Assembly: GCF_020181035.1 (NCBI RefSeq)
Contig: NZ_JAIQYY010000007.1
Location: 298,589-362,588 of the forward strand
From: Streptomyces sp. CoH27
GTDB taxonomy: Bacteria > Actinomycetota > Actinomycetes > Streptomycetales > Streptomycetaceae
Reading direction: 5' to 3'
Length of the DNA stretch: 64,000 nucleotides
This document shows positions 33,370 to 42,585 of this stretch, in pieces. Both the position numbers and the translations under genes were made by a program. Every line of letters starts with the position of its first letter. Position 1 is the stretch's first letter. The notes under the pieces were generated by a model. The model did not search any database, had not been told where the DNA came from, and worked only from the letters and a program-made list of their open reading frames with translations.

Positions 33370-33804
33370 ATGCGGCTCCTTCGCTCCACCGACCTGGCCC
33401 TGCGGATGCTGATGCGCCTCGCCGTCGCCGCCGACGCCACGCCCACCACCCGCCAGGTGGCGGCGGACATGGACGTGCCTTACACCCACGCCGCCAAGGT
33501 CGTCGCCGAGCTCCAGCACCTGGGCCTGGTCGACGCCCGGCGCGGCCGGGGCGGCGGCCTCACGCTCACCGAGGCGGGCCGTACGGCGTCGGTGGGGGCG
33601 GTGGTGCGGGTTTTCGAGGGCGACGGTGACGTGGTCGACTGCGAGGGGGCCACGCCGTGCCCGCTGCGGTCCGGCTGCCGTCTGAGGGGGGCGCTGCGGC
33701 GGGCCCAGGAGGCGTTCTTCGCCAGCCTGGACCCGATCACGATCGGGGAGATCGTCGCCGAGCCGACGGGGCCGTTGCTCCTGGGGATCTCCCGGCGCGA
33801 CTGA
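33370..33804 (+). CDS. nsrR: Rrf2 family nitric-oxide-sensing repressor NsrR
   Basis: This 144-residue winged-helix regulator binds a [4Fe-4S] cluster that is destroyed by NO, releasing repression. C91, C97 and C103 in DCEGATPCPLRSGC are the expected cluster ligands, and D8 matches the aspartate ligand described for Streptomyces NsrR. The recognition helix lies in PYTHAAKVVAELQHLGLV. The start at MRLLRSTDLAL follows a leaderless promoter. It is convergent with hmp; 11-1-11 inverted repeats at both promoters form a self-contained NO circuit. Confidence 0.92.
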   Translation: MRLLRSTDLALRMLMRLAVAADATPTTRQVAADMDVPYTHAAKVVAELQHLGLVDARRGRGGGLTLTEAGRTASVGAVVRVFEGDGDVVDCEGATPCPLRSGCRLRGALRRAQEAFFASLDPITIGEIVAEPTGPLLLGISRRD

Positions 33805-33818
33805 GCGGGTGAACCCGG

Positions 33819-35006
33819 TCAGCCGCGCGCCAGCCACAGGTCCGGGCCGAACACCTCGTAGTGGATGTCCGCCGGGGTCACGCCCTTCTCGATCAGCTGG
33901 GTGCGGACCGCGCGCATGAAGGGCAGGGGGCCGCACAGGTACGCGCGCGTGCCCGTCGGTACGGCGATGCCGGTGAGGTCGACCAGGCCGGTGCGGGTGC
34001 CGGGCTCCGCGTCGCGCTCGTAGAAGAAGTGGACGGAGGAGTCCGGGAGCTTCTCGGCACAGGCCTCGTGGTCGGTGCGCAGGGCGTGGTCGGCGGGGGA
34101 GCGGTCGCCGTGGACCACCGTGACCGGGGCGCTGTGGCCGTCGGTGGCCAGGGCGGCGAGCATCGCGACCATCGGGGTCACGCCGATGCCGGCGGAGGCG
34201 AGCAGGAGCGGCCGGCCGGCGATGTCGCCGAGGACGAGGTCGCCGTACGGCTCGGACAGGTCCAGGACGTCGCCGACGCGCACGCGCGCGTGGAGGTGGT
34301 TCGAGACCTCGCCCGCGGGCGTGGTGCCGTCGCCGCTCACGCGCTTGACGCTGAACTGGCGCACCGACTCGCCGGGGGCGCCGGACAGGCTGTACTGCCG
34401 TATCTGGCGGGCGCCGTCGGCCAGCTCGACCTGGACGGAGACGTACTGGCCGGCGCGGAAGCCGCGCACCGGGCCGCCGTCGGCCGGGCGCAGCCGGAAG
34501 GTGACGACGTCCGCCGTCTCCTCGATGCGCTCCACGACCTCCCACGACCGCCGGACCGTCGTGCCGCTCTCCTCGTACAGCCGCTTCTCGACGGCGATGA
34601 GGGCGTTCGCCATCAGCCAGTAGACCTCGGTCCAGGCGGCGGCCACCTCGGGGGTGACGGCCTCGCCGAGGACCTCGGCGATGGCGGCGAAGAGGTGCTC
34701 GTGCACCACCGGGTAGTGCTCGGGGGCCACGCCCAGGGAGGCGTGCTTGTGCGCGATGCGGCTGAGCATGGCGTCGGGCCGGGTGTCCGGGTGCTCCAGC
34801 AGATGCGTCGCGAAGGCGGCGATGGAGCCGGCGAGAGCCTGCTTCTGGGCGCCGGAGGCCTGGTTGCCGCGGTTGAAGAGGTCCCGCAGGAGGTCGGGGT
34901 GGGCGGCGAAGAGGCGGGCGTAGAAGCGCTCGGTGATCTCGCCGATCGCCCCGCCGACGGCGGGCAGAGTGGCGCGGACGGTGGCGGCTGACTGCTCGGA
35001 CAGCAT
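33819..35006 (-). CDS. hmp: Flavohemoglobin (nitric oxide dioxygenase)
   Basis: This 395-residue cytosolic enzyme oxidises NO to nitrate using O2 and NAD(P)H. The globin domain (about 1-140) has the B10 Tyr in ERFYARLF, the E7 Gln in RGNQASG and the proximal His in HKHASLGV. Then come the FAD domain with RQYSLSGAP and the NAD domain with ASAGIGVTPM and the C-terminal YEVFGPD. GGAGGAG 7 nt before the ATG sets the start. Promoter and operator lie at 35038-35070. It is convergent with nsrR, 14 bp apart. Confidence 0.96.
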   Translation of the reverse strand: MLSEQSAATVRATLPAVGGAIGEITERFYARLFAAHPDLLRDLFNRGNQASGAQKQALAGSIAAFATHLLEHPDTRPDAMLSRIAHKHASLGVAPEHYPVVHEHLFAAIAEVLGEAVTPEVAAAWTEVYWLMANALIAVEKRLYEESGTTVRRSWEVVERIEETADVVTFRLRPADGGPVRGFRAGQYVSVQVELADGARQIRQYSLSGAPGESVRQFSVKRVSGDGTTPAGEVSNHLHARVRVGDVLDLSEPYGDLVLGDIAGRPLLLASAGIGVTPMVAMLAALATDGHSAPVTVVHGDRSPADHALRTDHEACAEKLPDSSVHFFYERDAEPGTRTGLVDLTGIAVPTGTRAYLCGPLPFMRAVRTQLIEKGVTPADIHYEVFGPDLWLARG

Positions 35007-35037
35007 CAGGAATCTCCTCCTGGCTCGACTGATTCGG

Positions 35038-35070
35038 ACCGTATGAAAACTTGCATCTGAGATGCAAATT
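35038..35070 (-). promoter_or_regulatory. hmp promoter with NsrR operator
   Basis: TTGCATCT-G-AGATGCAA (35051-35067) is a perfect palindrome inside an 11-1-11 inverted repeat (35048-35070) with one mismatched pair. On the minus strand -35 TTGCAT (35067-35062) and -10 TACGGT (35043-35038) are 18 bp apart, so the operator covers the -35 and most of the spacer. The rest of the 309-bp gap to glnA2 (to 35315) shows no other clear element. Confidence 0.8.
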
Positions 35071-35315
35071 AACGAGCCGTGGTGTCGCTCACTCCGCGAT
35101 GCGAACCGGCCATTACGGATGTCGGTGCGAGCAGGCAAGATGGGCGACAGAGCGGTACACCTGCCGTACGAGAGGCGTTCAGGCGGGGGACGCTCGGGCG
35201 ATCAAGGTCCGCAACGCGTTCGAAACGGTGTTGTGGTGTGATGCTCAGGTGCCCGACCGCCTCCCGTGGGACACGGGGACAGGCGGCCTGACCAGCAAGG
35301 ATGGGGAAGCGGAAG

Positions 35316-36677
35316 ATGGACAAGCAGCAGGAGTTCGTGCTCCGGACGTTGGAGGAGCGCGACATCCGGTTCGTACGCCTGTGGTTCACGGACGTGCTGG
35401 GCTTCCTCAAGTCCGTCGCCGTGGCCCCCGCCGAGCTGGAGCAGGCCTTCGACGAGGGCATCGGCTTCGACGGCTCGGCCATCGAGGGCTTCGCCCGGGT
35501 CTACGAGTCCGACATGATCGCCAAGCCGGACCCGTCCACCTTCCAGGTCCTGCCCTGGCGTGCGGAGGCCCCCGGCACCGCCCGCATGTTCTGCGACATC
35601 CTCATGCCGGACGGCTCCCCGTCCTTCGCGGACCCGCGCTACGTCCTCAAGCGTGCCCTGGCCCGCACCTCCGACCTGGGCTTCACCTTCTACACCCACC
35701 CGGAGATCGAGTTCTTCCTGCTGAAGGACCGCCCGATGGACGGCAGCCGCCCGACCCCGGCGGACAACTCGGGTTACTTCGACCACACCCCGACCAACGT
35801 CGGCATGGACTTCCGCCGCCAGGCGATCACCATGCTGGAGTCGATGGGCATCTCGGTGGAGTTCTCCCACCACGAGGGCGCCCCGGGCCAGCAGGAGATC
35901 GACCTGCGCTACGCCGACGCACTGTCGACGGCCGACAACATCATGACGTTCCGCCTGGTCATGAAGCAGGTGGCGCTGGAGCAGGGCGTGCAGGCGACCT
36001 TCATGCCGAAGCCCTTCTCCGAGCACCCCGGCAGCGGCATGCACACCCACCTCTCCCTCTTCGAGGGCGACCGGAACGCGTTCTACGAGTCGGGCGCCGA
36101 GTACCAGCTCTCCAAGGTCGGCCGCTCCTTCATCGCGGGCCTGCTCAAGCACGCGGCGGAGATCTCCGCGGTCACCAACCAGTGGGTGAACTCCTACAAG
36201 CGCATCTGGGGCGGCTCCGAGCGCACGGCGGGCGCCGGCGGCGAGGCCCCGTCGTACATCTGCTGGGGCCACAACAACCGATCGGCCCTCGTCCGCGTCC
36301 CCATGTACAAGCCCGGCAAGACCGGCTCCGCGCGCGTGGAGGTCCGCTCCCTGGACTCGGGCGCGAACCCCTACCTGGCCTACGCCGTCCTGCTGGCCGC
36401 CGGCCTGAAGGGCATCGAGGAGGGCTACGAGCTCCCGCCCGGCGCCGAGGACGACGTCTGGGCCCTCTCCGACGCCGAGCGCCGCGCGATGGGCATCGAG
36501 CCCCTGCCCCAGAACCTGGGCGAGGCCCTCACCCTGATGGAACGCAGCGACCTGGTCGCCGAGACCCTCGGCGAGCACGTCTTCGACTTCTTCCTGCGCA
36601 ACAAGCGGCAGGAGTGGGAGGAGTACCGCAGCGAGGTCACGGCCTTCGAGCTGCGGAAGAACCTGCCGGTGCTGTAG
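35316..36677 (+). CDS. glnA2: Glutamine synthetase-like protein GlnA2 (probable gamma-glutamylpolyamine synthetase)
   Basis: This 453-residue protein has the GSI fold. Visible motifs are the Asp latch DGSAIEGFARV, metal and ATP residues in HPEIEFFL, HHEGAPGQQEIDLRY, GSGMHTHLSL and NRSALVRVP, and ARVEVRSLDSGANPYL. From memory it matches Streptomyces coelicolor GlnA2, reported to glutamylate polyamines rather than ammonia, so a polyamine-assimilation role is likely. ATG 35316 (MDKQQEFVL) has GGGGAAG 6 nt upstream; ATG 35301 is less likely. A Tyr in GYELPP sits where GSI enzymes are adenylylated. It is transcribed alone, followed by a hairpin. Confidence 0.9.
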   Translation: MDKQQEFVLRTLEERDIRFVRLWFTDVLGFLKSVAVAPAELEQAFDEGIGFDGSAIEGFARVYESDMIAKPDPSTFQVLPWRAEAPGTARMFCDILMPDGSPSFADPRYVLKRALARTSDLGFTFYTHPEIEFFLLKDRPMDGSRPTPADNSGYFDHTPTNVGMDFRRQAITMLESMGISVEFSHHEGAPGQQEIDLRYADALSTADNIMTFRLVMKQVALEQGVQATFMPKPFSEHPGSGMHTHLSLFEGDRNAFYESGAEYQLSKVGRSFIAGLLKHAAEISAVTNQWVNSYKRIWGGSERTAGAGGEAPSYICWGHNNRSALVRVPMYKPGKTGSARVEVRSLDSGANPYLAYAVLLAAGLKGIEEGYELPPGAEDDVWALSDAERRAMGIEPLPQNLGEALTLMERSDLVAETLGEHVFDFFLRNKRQEWEEYRSEVTAFELRKNLPVL

Positions 36678-37034
36678 GGCCCCCGCCGGGGCGCCGTCAG
36701 GCACTCGATCTGCGGGAGCTGCTGGAACGCGCTGGCCAGCAGCTCCGCCGGCCGGGCCGAGCGCGGCCGTCGGTCTTCTCGACCACGCTGTTCCGGGTGG
36801 CGGGGTCCGTCCCGCGGGCTTCGTCCCCCGGGCCGCCCTCGGGGCGCTGCGATAGGCTGTGACAAAAGTGTCTGGCCCCGCCGGTCCCGCCCCCGAACGG
36901 TCCGGCCGTGGTGGCCTCCGTCCCCCCGGAATCCGGCGAGGGAATCGGCTGGATGTCCGTGAGCGGGAAATCAGCTCATACAGCGCCACGGGGCAGTCGT
37001 CTTCCGTAGGCCGGTTCTCCGCAGGTCGGTTCTC
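36678..37034. other. Intergenic region after glnA2
   Basis: This gap holds a hairpin at 36715-36746 (GGAGCTGCTGG pairing with CCAGCAGCTCC, 10-nt loop), probably the glnA2 terminator; a -10-like TAGGCT at 36853-36858; and, abutting the next start codon, two tandem copies of a 15-bp unit (CCGTAGGCCGGTTCT at 37004-37018 and CCGCAGGTCGGTTCT at 37019-37033). No clear ribosome site precedes ATG 37035. I see no gene here. Confidence 0.5.
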
Positions 37035-37862
37035 ATGGACCTCAACACCATCACCGAAGTAGTCCGGCGGCCGTCCGAACGGCCCGGCACGGACTGGCAC
37101 GAGGGGGACGCCTGGCTCGCCGGGGGGACGTGGCTCTATTCCGTGGAGCAGCCTGACCTGAGCCGGCTGATCGACCTGACGGCGCTGCCCTGGGAGCCCC
37201 TCGTCCAGCGCGACGAGGGCCTGGAGATCAGCGCCACCTGCACCATCCGCGACCTGTACGCCCGCACCTGGCCCGCGGAATGGACGGCGGGAATCCTCTT
37301 CCACGCAGCCTGCGAGGCGTTCCTGTCCTCGTTCAAGGTCTGGAACGCGGCGACCGTCGGCGGCAACATCTGCATGTCCCTGCCCGCCGGCCCGATGATC
37401 ACGCTGAGCGTGGCGCTGGAGGCGCAGTACGAACTGTGGGCTCCCGACGGCTCCGAGCGCTTCGTCGACGCCCTCGATTTCGTCACGGGCGACCACCGCA
37501 ACATCCTCAGGCCCGGCGAGATACTGCGGCGCATCACCATTCCGGCGCACGCGCTGCGGAAACGCACCGCGCACCGCCGCTTCAGCCTGACCCGGCTCGG
37601 CCGCTCGACGGTGTTCCTCGTCGGCACCCAACGACGGGGCAGGGACGACCTGTTGCTCACCATCACCGCCGGCACCACCCGGCCCGTCCGCATCGCCTTC
37701 GCCTCCCTGCCCGATGCCCGGACCCTGAGGCAGAGCATCGACGCCGTACCGGCCGACGTCTGGTTCGCCGATCCCAACGGGACCCCCGACCACCGCCGCC
37801 ATCTGACACACCACTTCGCCGAAGAGATCCGCCGCGAACTCAATGCTGGGGACCTGCCATGA
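37035..37862 (+). CDS. FAD-binding subunit of a molybdenum hydroxylase (YgfM-like)
   Basis: This is a 275-residue FAD subunit of the xanthine dehydrogenase/CO dehydrogenase family, which carries electrons from the Mo and Fe-S centres to an acceptor. The FAD-contact segments AGGTWLYSV (in place of AGGTDL) and ATVGGNICMSLPAGP are present. The Trp replacement and short length resemble E. coli YgfM, the partner of the fused protein XdhD (from memory). Its stop overlaps the next ATG (ATGA), and the three genes form a coupled operon. ATG 37035 has no obvious ribosome site. Confidence 0.85.
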   Translation: MDLNTITEVVRRPSERPGTDWHEGDAWLAGGTWLYSVEQPDLSRLIDLTALPWEPLVQRDEGLEISATCTIRDLYARTWPAEWTAGILFHAACEAFLSSFKVWNAATVGGNICMSLPAGPMITLSVALEAQYELWAPDGSERFVDALDFVTGDHRNILRPGEILRRITIPAHALRKRTAHRRFSLTRLGRSTVFLVGTQRRGRDDLLLTITAGTTRPVRIAFASLPDARTLRQSIDAVPADVWFADPNGTPDHRRHLTHHFAEEIRRELNAGDLP

Positions 37863-40585
37863 CCTGCCGCGTGAACGGCCGGACATTCGACCGGGAACCG
37901 GCCCCCGGCCAGTGCCTGCGCACCTTCCTGCGCGAACTCGGCCACTTCGGCGTCAAGAAGGGGTGCGACGCGGGCGACTGCGGCGCCTGCACGGTATGGC
38001 TGGACGGCGAACCCGTACACAGCTGCATCACCCCCGCGTTCCGCGCGAGCGGCCGGGAGGTGACCACCATCGAGGGCCTCGGACGACCCGGCGCCCCGCA
38101 TCCCATGCAGCGGCAGTTCGAGGACGCCCCGGGATTCCAGTGCGGCTTCTGCACCGCCGGGATGATCATGACGTCGGCGACGTTCACCGAGGAACAGAAG
38201 GCGGATCTGCCCCGGGCGTTGAAGGGCAACCTCTGCCGCTGCACCGGCTACCGGGCCATCGAGGACGCCGTGAAGGGCGTCCGCGCGGTGGAGACGGCCG
38301 CACCCGGCAAGGCCGTCGGGACGAGCGTCGGCGCGCCCGCGGGCCACGACGTGGTCACCGGCCACGCGGAGTTCACGATGGACACGCACATCGACGGCCT
38401 GCTGCACCTCAAGGTGCTGCACTCACCCCACGCGCACGCCCGGATCCTCTCGGTCGACAAGAGCGCCGCACTCGCGGTGCCCGGCGTGCACCGGGTCTAC
38501 ACCTGGCAGGACGTACCCCGCAAACGCTTCACCACGGCGATCCACACCGACCACCTGGTCGACCCGGACGACACCTTCGTCCTCGACGACATCGTCCGCT
38601 TCGCCGGCCAGCGGGTGGCCGCGGTCCTGGCCGACACGGTCGGGGCGGCGGAGGAGGGCTGCCGACGCCTGGCCGTCGAGTACGAGGTGCTGCCGGCGGT
38701 GTTCGACCCCGAGGAGGCGATGGCCGACGGCGCCCCCCAACTGCACGGCGCGCACGACCCGTTCATCCGCGACCCCGTCCGCAACATCCTGCTCGAACTC
38801 CACTCCCACATCGGCGACGTCGACACGGGATTCGCCCAGGCCGACGTGATCCACGAGGGCACGTACTTCTCCCCGCGGGTGCAGCACGCACATCTGGAGA
38901 CCCATGGCTCGATCGCCTGGATGGAGGACGGCCGGCTGAACGTCCGCACCAGTTCGCAGTCGCCGTCGATCGCCAAGGTCAAACTGGAGTACCTGTTCGC
39001 GCTGCGCCCGGACCAGATCCGGGTGTTCTGCAAGCGCGTAGGCGGCGCGTTCGGCGGCAAACAGGAGGTGCTCACGGAGGACCTGGTCGCGCTCGCCACC
39101 CTGGACACCGGGCGGCCCACCTGCTTCGAGTACACCCGCGAGGAGGAGTTCACCACGGCCTCGCCGCGGCACCCGATGACCCTGACGGTCAAACTCGGCG
39201 CGAAGGCGGACGGCACACTCACCGCCTTCCAGGTGCGCAACGTCTCCAACACGGGCGCCTACGGCAACCACGGCGGCGAAACGCTGTACGCGGGCGGCGC
39301 CGCCGTCATGATCTACCGCTGCCCCAACAAGAGGTACGACGCCTACTCCGTCTACACGAACACCGTGCCGAGCGGCGCCCTGCGCGGCTACGGGATGACC
39401 CAGCCGGCGTTCGCGGTCGAGTCGGCGATGGACGAACTGGCCCGCGCCCTGCACCTCGACCCGCTCGAACTGCGCCGGCGCAACATCGTGCGGCCGGGCG
39501 AGCCCCTGGTCGCCCTGCACGACGGCCCCGACGACGTGGTCTTCACCGAGGACGGCCTCGCGAAGTGCATCGATCTGGTGGGCGACGCCCTGACCCGCAC
39601 GGCCGACCAGCCGCCGCCCGGCCCCGAGTGGCTCCTCGGGACCGGCGTGGCGAGCTCCCTGCACGAGACCGCACCCCCGACCGAGCACCTCTCCGAGGCC
39701 TGGGTCACGCTCGGTGACGACCTCGTCTACGAACTGGCCGTCGGCACGCCCGAGTTCGGGGAGGGCACCTCCACGGCCCATGTCCAGATCGCGGCCAGCC
39801 AGCTGCGCACGACACCGTCGCGGATCCGCCTGGTGCAGTCCGACACCGACCGCAACGGATTCGACACCGGTGCCTTCGCGAGCGCGGGCCTCTCCGTGGC
39901 CGGCAACGCCGTCCTGCGCGCGGCCGGTGCCGTACGCGACCGCATCCTGGAGTTCGCCGCGGCGCACACCGGCGTGCACGTCGTGCTGTGCTCCATGGAC
40001 GACGACGGAGTCGTCTGCGGGGACCGGCGGGTGTCACTGGCCGAGCTCGTCGCGGTGGCCCGGGCCCGTGGCATCCGGTTCACCGCCGCCCGCAAGGCCT
40101 ACGGCTCGCCCCGGAGCGTCACCTCCAACACCCAGGGGTTCCGGGTCGCCGTGCACCGGGTGACGGGTGAGATACGCATCCTGTACAGCGTGCAGGCGGC
40201 CGACGTCGGCGTGGTCATCAACCCCGCGCAGGTCCGGGGACAGGTGGAGGGCGGTGTCGCCCAGGGGATCGGCTTCGCGCTGACCGAGAACCACCACCTC
40301 GACGACAACGGCGTCATGACCAACCCCAGCCTGCGCAACTACCGCATCCCCACCTACGCGGACGTCCCCCGCACCGAGGTCCTCCTGGCCGGCTCGGCGG
40401 ACTCGGTGGGGCCCCTGCACGCGAAGGGCATGGCGGAGTGCTGCATCAACCCGGTCGCCCCCGCACTGGCGAACGCGGTCCATGACGCCACCGGCGTCCG
40501 CTACCGTGCGCTGCCGCTGACTCCGGAACGGATCTACGGCCGACTCCAGGCACAGCAGTCGGTGTCGGCAGGTCGAACACCATGA
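37859..40585 (+). CDS. Fused [2Fe-2S]/molybdopterin subunit of a molybdenum hydroxylase (XdhD-like)
   Basis: This 908-residue protein joins two normally separate subunits. An N-terminal ferredoxin domain has C36, C41, C44 and C56, the four-helix second cluster domain has C95, C98, C126 and C128, and from about residue 150 comes an aldehyde oxidase/xanthine dehydrogenase molybdopterin domain. VGGAFGGKQ, GALRGYGMTQ and KGMAECC (with the likely catalytic Glu) are in place. The fusion parallels E. coli XdhD (ygfN). Substrate unknown; purines, N-heterocycles and other oxidisable rings are possible. It is coupled on both sides by ATGA overlaps. No Mo-cofactor maturation gene is adjacent. Confidence 0.88.
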   Translation: MTCRVNGRTFDREPAPGQCLRTFLRELGHFGVKKGCDAGDCGACTVWLDGEPVHSCITPAFRASGREVTTIEGLGRPGAPHPMQRQFEDAPGFQCGFCTAGMIMTSATFTEEQKADLPRALKGNLCRCTGYRAIEDAVKGVRAVETAAPGKAVGTSVGAPAGHDVVTGHAEFTMDTHIDGLLHLKVLHSPHAHARILSVDKSAALAVPGVHRVYTWQDVPRKRFTTAIHTDHLVDPDDTFVLDDIVRFAGQRVAAVLADTVGAAEEGCRRLAVEYEVLPAVFDPEEAMADGAPQLHGAHDPFIRDPVRNILLELHSHIGDVDTGFAQADVIHEGTYFSPRVQHAHLETHGSIAWMEDGRLNVRTSSQSPSIAKVKLEYLFALRPDQIRVFCKRVGGAFGGKQEVLTEDLVALATLDTGRPTCFEYTREEEFTTASPRHPMTLTVKLGAKADGTLTAFQVRNVSNTGAYGNHGGETLYAGGAAVMIYRCPNKRYDAYSVYTNTVPSGALRGYGMTQPAFAVESAMDELARALHLDPLELRRRNIVRPGEPLVALHDGPDDVVFTEDGLAKCIDLVGDALTRTADQPPPGPEWLLGTGVASSLHETAPPTEHLSEAWVTLGDDLVYELAVGTPEFGEGTSTAHVQIAASQLRTTPSRIRLVQSDTDRNGFDTGAFASAGLSVAGNAVLRAAGAVRDRILEFAAAHTGVHVVLCSMDDDGVVCGDRRVSLAELVAVARARGIRFTAARKAYGSPRSVTSNTQGFRVAVHRVTGEIRILYSVQAADVGVVINPAQVRGQVEGGVAQGIGFALTENHHLDDNGVMTNPSLRNYRIPTYADVPRTEVLLAGSADSVGPLHAKGMAECCINPVAPALANAVHDATGVRYRALPLTPERIYGRLQAQQSVSAGRTP

Positions 40586-41556
40586 ACACCGAAAAGAACG
40601 TGGCCGCCGCGGCCACGGCGATCATCGGCCAGAAGGTCCTGCCCGGGAGGGAACAGGAATTCGCCTCCTGGCAGCAGGACCTCAACACCGCGGCCTCCTA
40701 CTACCCGGGCTTCCTCGGCGCCGAGACCTCCCCGCCGACACCGCTGCAACCCGACTGGGTGGTCGTGTACCGCTTCGACTCCGTGGCGCATCTCCAGACG
40801 TGGATCAACAGCGCGACCCGGCAGACGTATCTCGACGCCGGCGCCCAGTACTTCGACGGTCCGGCGACCCAGCAGGTGGTCAGCAGCGGCACCCGGACAC
40901 TCGACCCCCTCGTGACCGTGGTGGTCACTCACCGCGTCGCTCCGAAGCATGTCGACGACTTCCTCGACTGGCAGCACCACATGATGGAGGAGGAGAGCAA
41001 GTTCGAAGGGTTCCGCGGGACCGAGCTCTTCCGCCCCATCGAGGGCCTCCAGGAGGAATGGACCACCCTGTACCGCTACGACAGCGCCGAGCACCTCGAC
41101 GCCTGGCTGACGTCGCCCCAACGGCAGAAGGTCCTGGCCGAGGGCGAGAAGTTCAACGACTTCAGACTGCGCACGATCGACAACTCGTTCGGCAGCTGGT
41201 TCGCCTTCGAGGGCGACGGCAAGGAGACACCGCCGCCGCCCTCCGGGACGAAGACCTCGCTCGCCGTCTGGGTCGGCCTCTACCCGACCGTCGTACTCCT
41301 GACGCTCGCCCTGTTCCCGCTGCACCTGCCGCTCTGGATCGGCCTGCTGGTGGGCAACCTGCTGTCGAGCTTCCTCATGAGCTTCCTCACGATGCCCTAC
41401 TACGTGAACCCGCTGCTCGGCCGTTGGCTGCGCCCGCCCCCGGCCGCGGCGGCGGTCAGAACCAACGTCCGTGGCCTGGGTGTCGTGGCGGTGGCGATGG
41501 CCTTCTGGGCCGCCGTCTTCTATCTGGTCACGGTCAGATTCTGGACGCTGCCCTGA
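40582..41556 (+). CDS. Membrane protein with two antibiotic biosynthesis monooxygenase (ABM) domains
   Basis: This is a 324-residue protein: two ferredoxin-like ABM domains (about 8-100 and 112-205), each with the pattern of a short PGF/FRG turn and a YRFDS/YRYDS strand, then a Pro-rich linker and two or three membrane helices (about 228-322). ABM domains form small cofactor-free oxygenases or heme-degrading folds. The membrane tail suggests attachment near a redox partner. Translational coupling to the molybdenum hydroxylase (ATGA at 40582) suggests the two act on the same substrate or electron path (inference). Confidence 0.83.
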   Translation: MNTEKNVAAAATAIIGQKVLPGREQEFASWQQDLNTAASYYPGFLGAETSPPTPLQPDWVVVYRFDSVAHLQTWINSATRQTYLDAGAQYFDGPATQQVVSSGTRTLDPLVTVVVTHRVAPKHVDDFLDWQHHMMEEESKFEGFRGTELFRPIEGLQEEWTTLYRYDSAEHLDAWLTSPQRQKVLAEGEKFNDFRLRTIDNSFGSWFAFEGDGKETPPPPSGTKTSLAVWVGLYPTVVLLTLALFPLHLPLWIGLLVGNLLSSFLMSFLTMPYYVNPLLGRWLRPPPAAAAVRTNVRGLGVVAVAMAFWAAVFYLVTVRFWTLP

Positions 41557-41565
41557 CCGGCCGGC

Positions 41566-42585
41566 TCAGCCCGGGAACGCGGCGGACAGCGCGGCGGAGG
41601 CGATCCGGCGCGGCACGCCGGAGCCGTCCGCGGGAACGGTGTACAGGTCGGCGCCGTAGTCGCCCGCCAGCGCGTACACGACCGTACGTCCGTCCCGCCA
41701 GACCACCTGATCGTCCACGCTCCTCCTCTCGGCCAGCGCAGTCTCCCGCATGGTCCGCAGATCGAGGACGTACAGATGCCAGGGGGCGTCCTTGGGCAGC
41801 CCCTTGACGCGCTTCTTGTAGGCGATCCGCGTCCCGTCGGGGGAGAGGGACGGGCACTCGACGTTGGCGTGCAGGGTGGTGAGCGTACGCGCCCGCAGGT
41901 CACCCCGCACCAGATAGGTACTTCCACCCGTCGCAAGCGTCGCGTAGAACGTCCGATCGTCGGCCGCGAAGGTGACGCCCCAGAAGTTGACGTCCGCCGC
42001 ATGGTACGGATGCCCGTCCTTCACGACGCGGAAGTCCTCCAGCGACGGAATCAGCTCCCCACTGCGGGTGTCCACGATGGCCGCACGCGTCGAGAAGTTG
42101 GTACCGGCATAGCTGTCACCCCCCACGAACGCGGTCCAGGCGGCGAAGTGACCCGTCGGTGAGACCCGGGCACGCGACGGAATGCCCGGGACGTCGTACC
42201 GCCGCACGGTCCGCAGCCGGGAGTCCAGAACGAGCGACCGATACGTGTCCGAGACCGGCCCGTGCACGGCTTGCAGACACACCCCCGTCCCGGAAGCGGC
42301 GTAGAAACGCAGGCACTTGACCCCGGAGGCGGTACGGGCGCCCGACGGATCACCGGCCGGAACGCTGACGACCTCGTCCCGATGCGGGCCCCAGGCCATG
42401 TTCCGGAAGAGGACCTGTCCGCGCCCGCTCAGCGTCACCGTACCCGGCGTGACCCGCGGGCCCCCCGCCTGCACGTGATCGCGGCGATCGGCGCGGGCCG
42501 AGGCGTGCAGGACGGACGCGAGCCCGATCGCCGCGAGCACGGCGACGGCAGAGACAAATATCAGGACGCGGCTGCGGGTGGTCAT
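41566..42585 (-). CDS. Exported TolB-like beta-propeller protein
   Basis: This 339-residue protein has one N-terminal signal anchor (about 6-27) and an external region with repeated WD40/PD40-like strands, such as RARVSPTGHFAAW, CPSLSPDGTRIAYKKR and ADLYTVPADGSG, typical of TolB-type propellers that bind proteins or saccharides. Its ATG overlaps the stop of the upstream MFS gene (ATGA at 42582-42585). It is the last gene of a three-gene minus-strand operon and is convergent with the ABM gene. Function unknown. Confidence 0.75.
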   Translation of the reverse strand: MTTRSRVLIFVSAVAVLAAIGLASVLHASARADRRDHVQAGGPRVTPGTVTLSGRGQVLFRNMAWGPHRDEVVSVPAGDPSGARTASGVKCLRFYAASGTGVCLQAVHGPVSDTYRSLVLDSRLRTVRRYDVPGIPSRARVSPTGHFAAWTAFVGGDSYAGTNFSTRAAIVDTRSGELIPSLEDFRVVKDGHPYHAADVNFWGVTFAADDRTFYATLATGGSTYLVRGDLRARTLTTLHANVECPSLSPDGTRIAYKKRVKGLPKDAPWHLYVLDLRTMRETALAERRSVDDQVVWRDGRTVVYALAGDYGADLYTVPADGSGVPRRIASAALSAAFPG

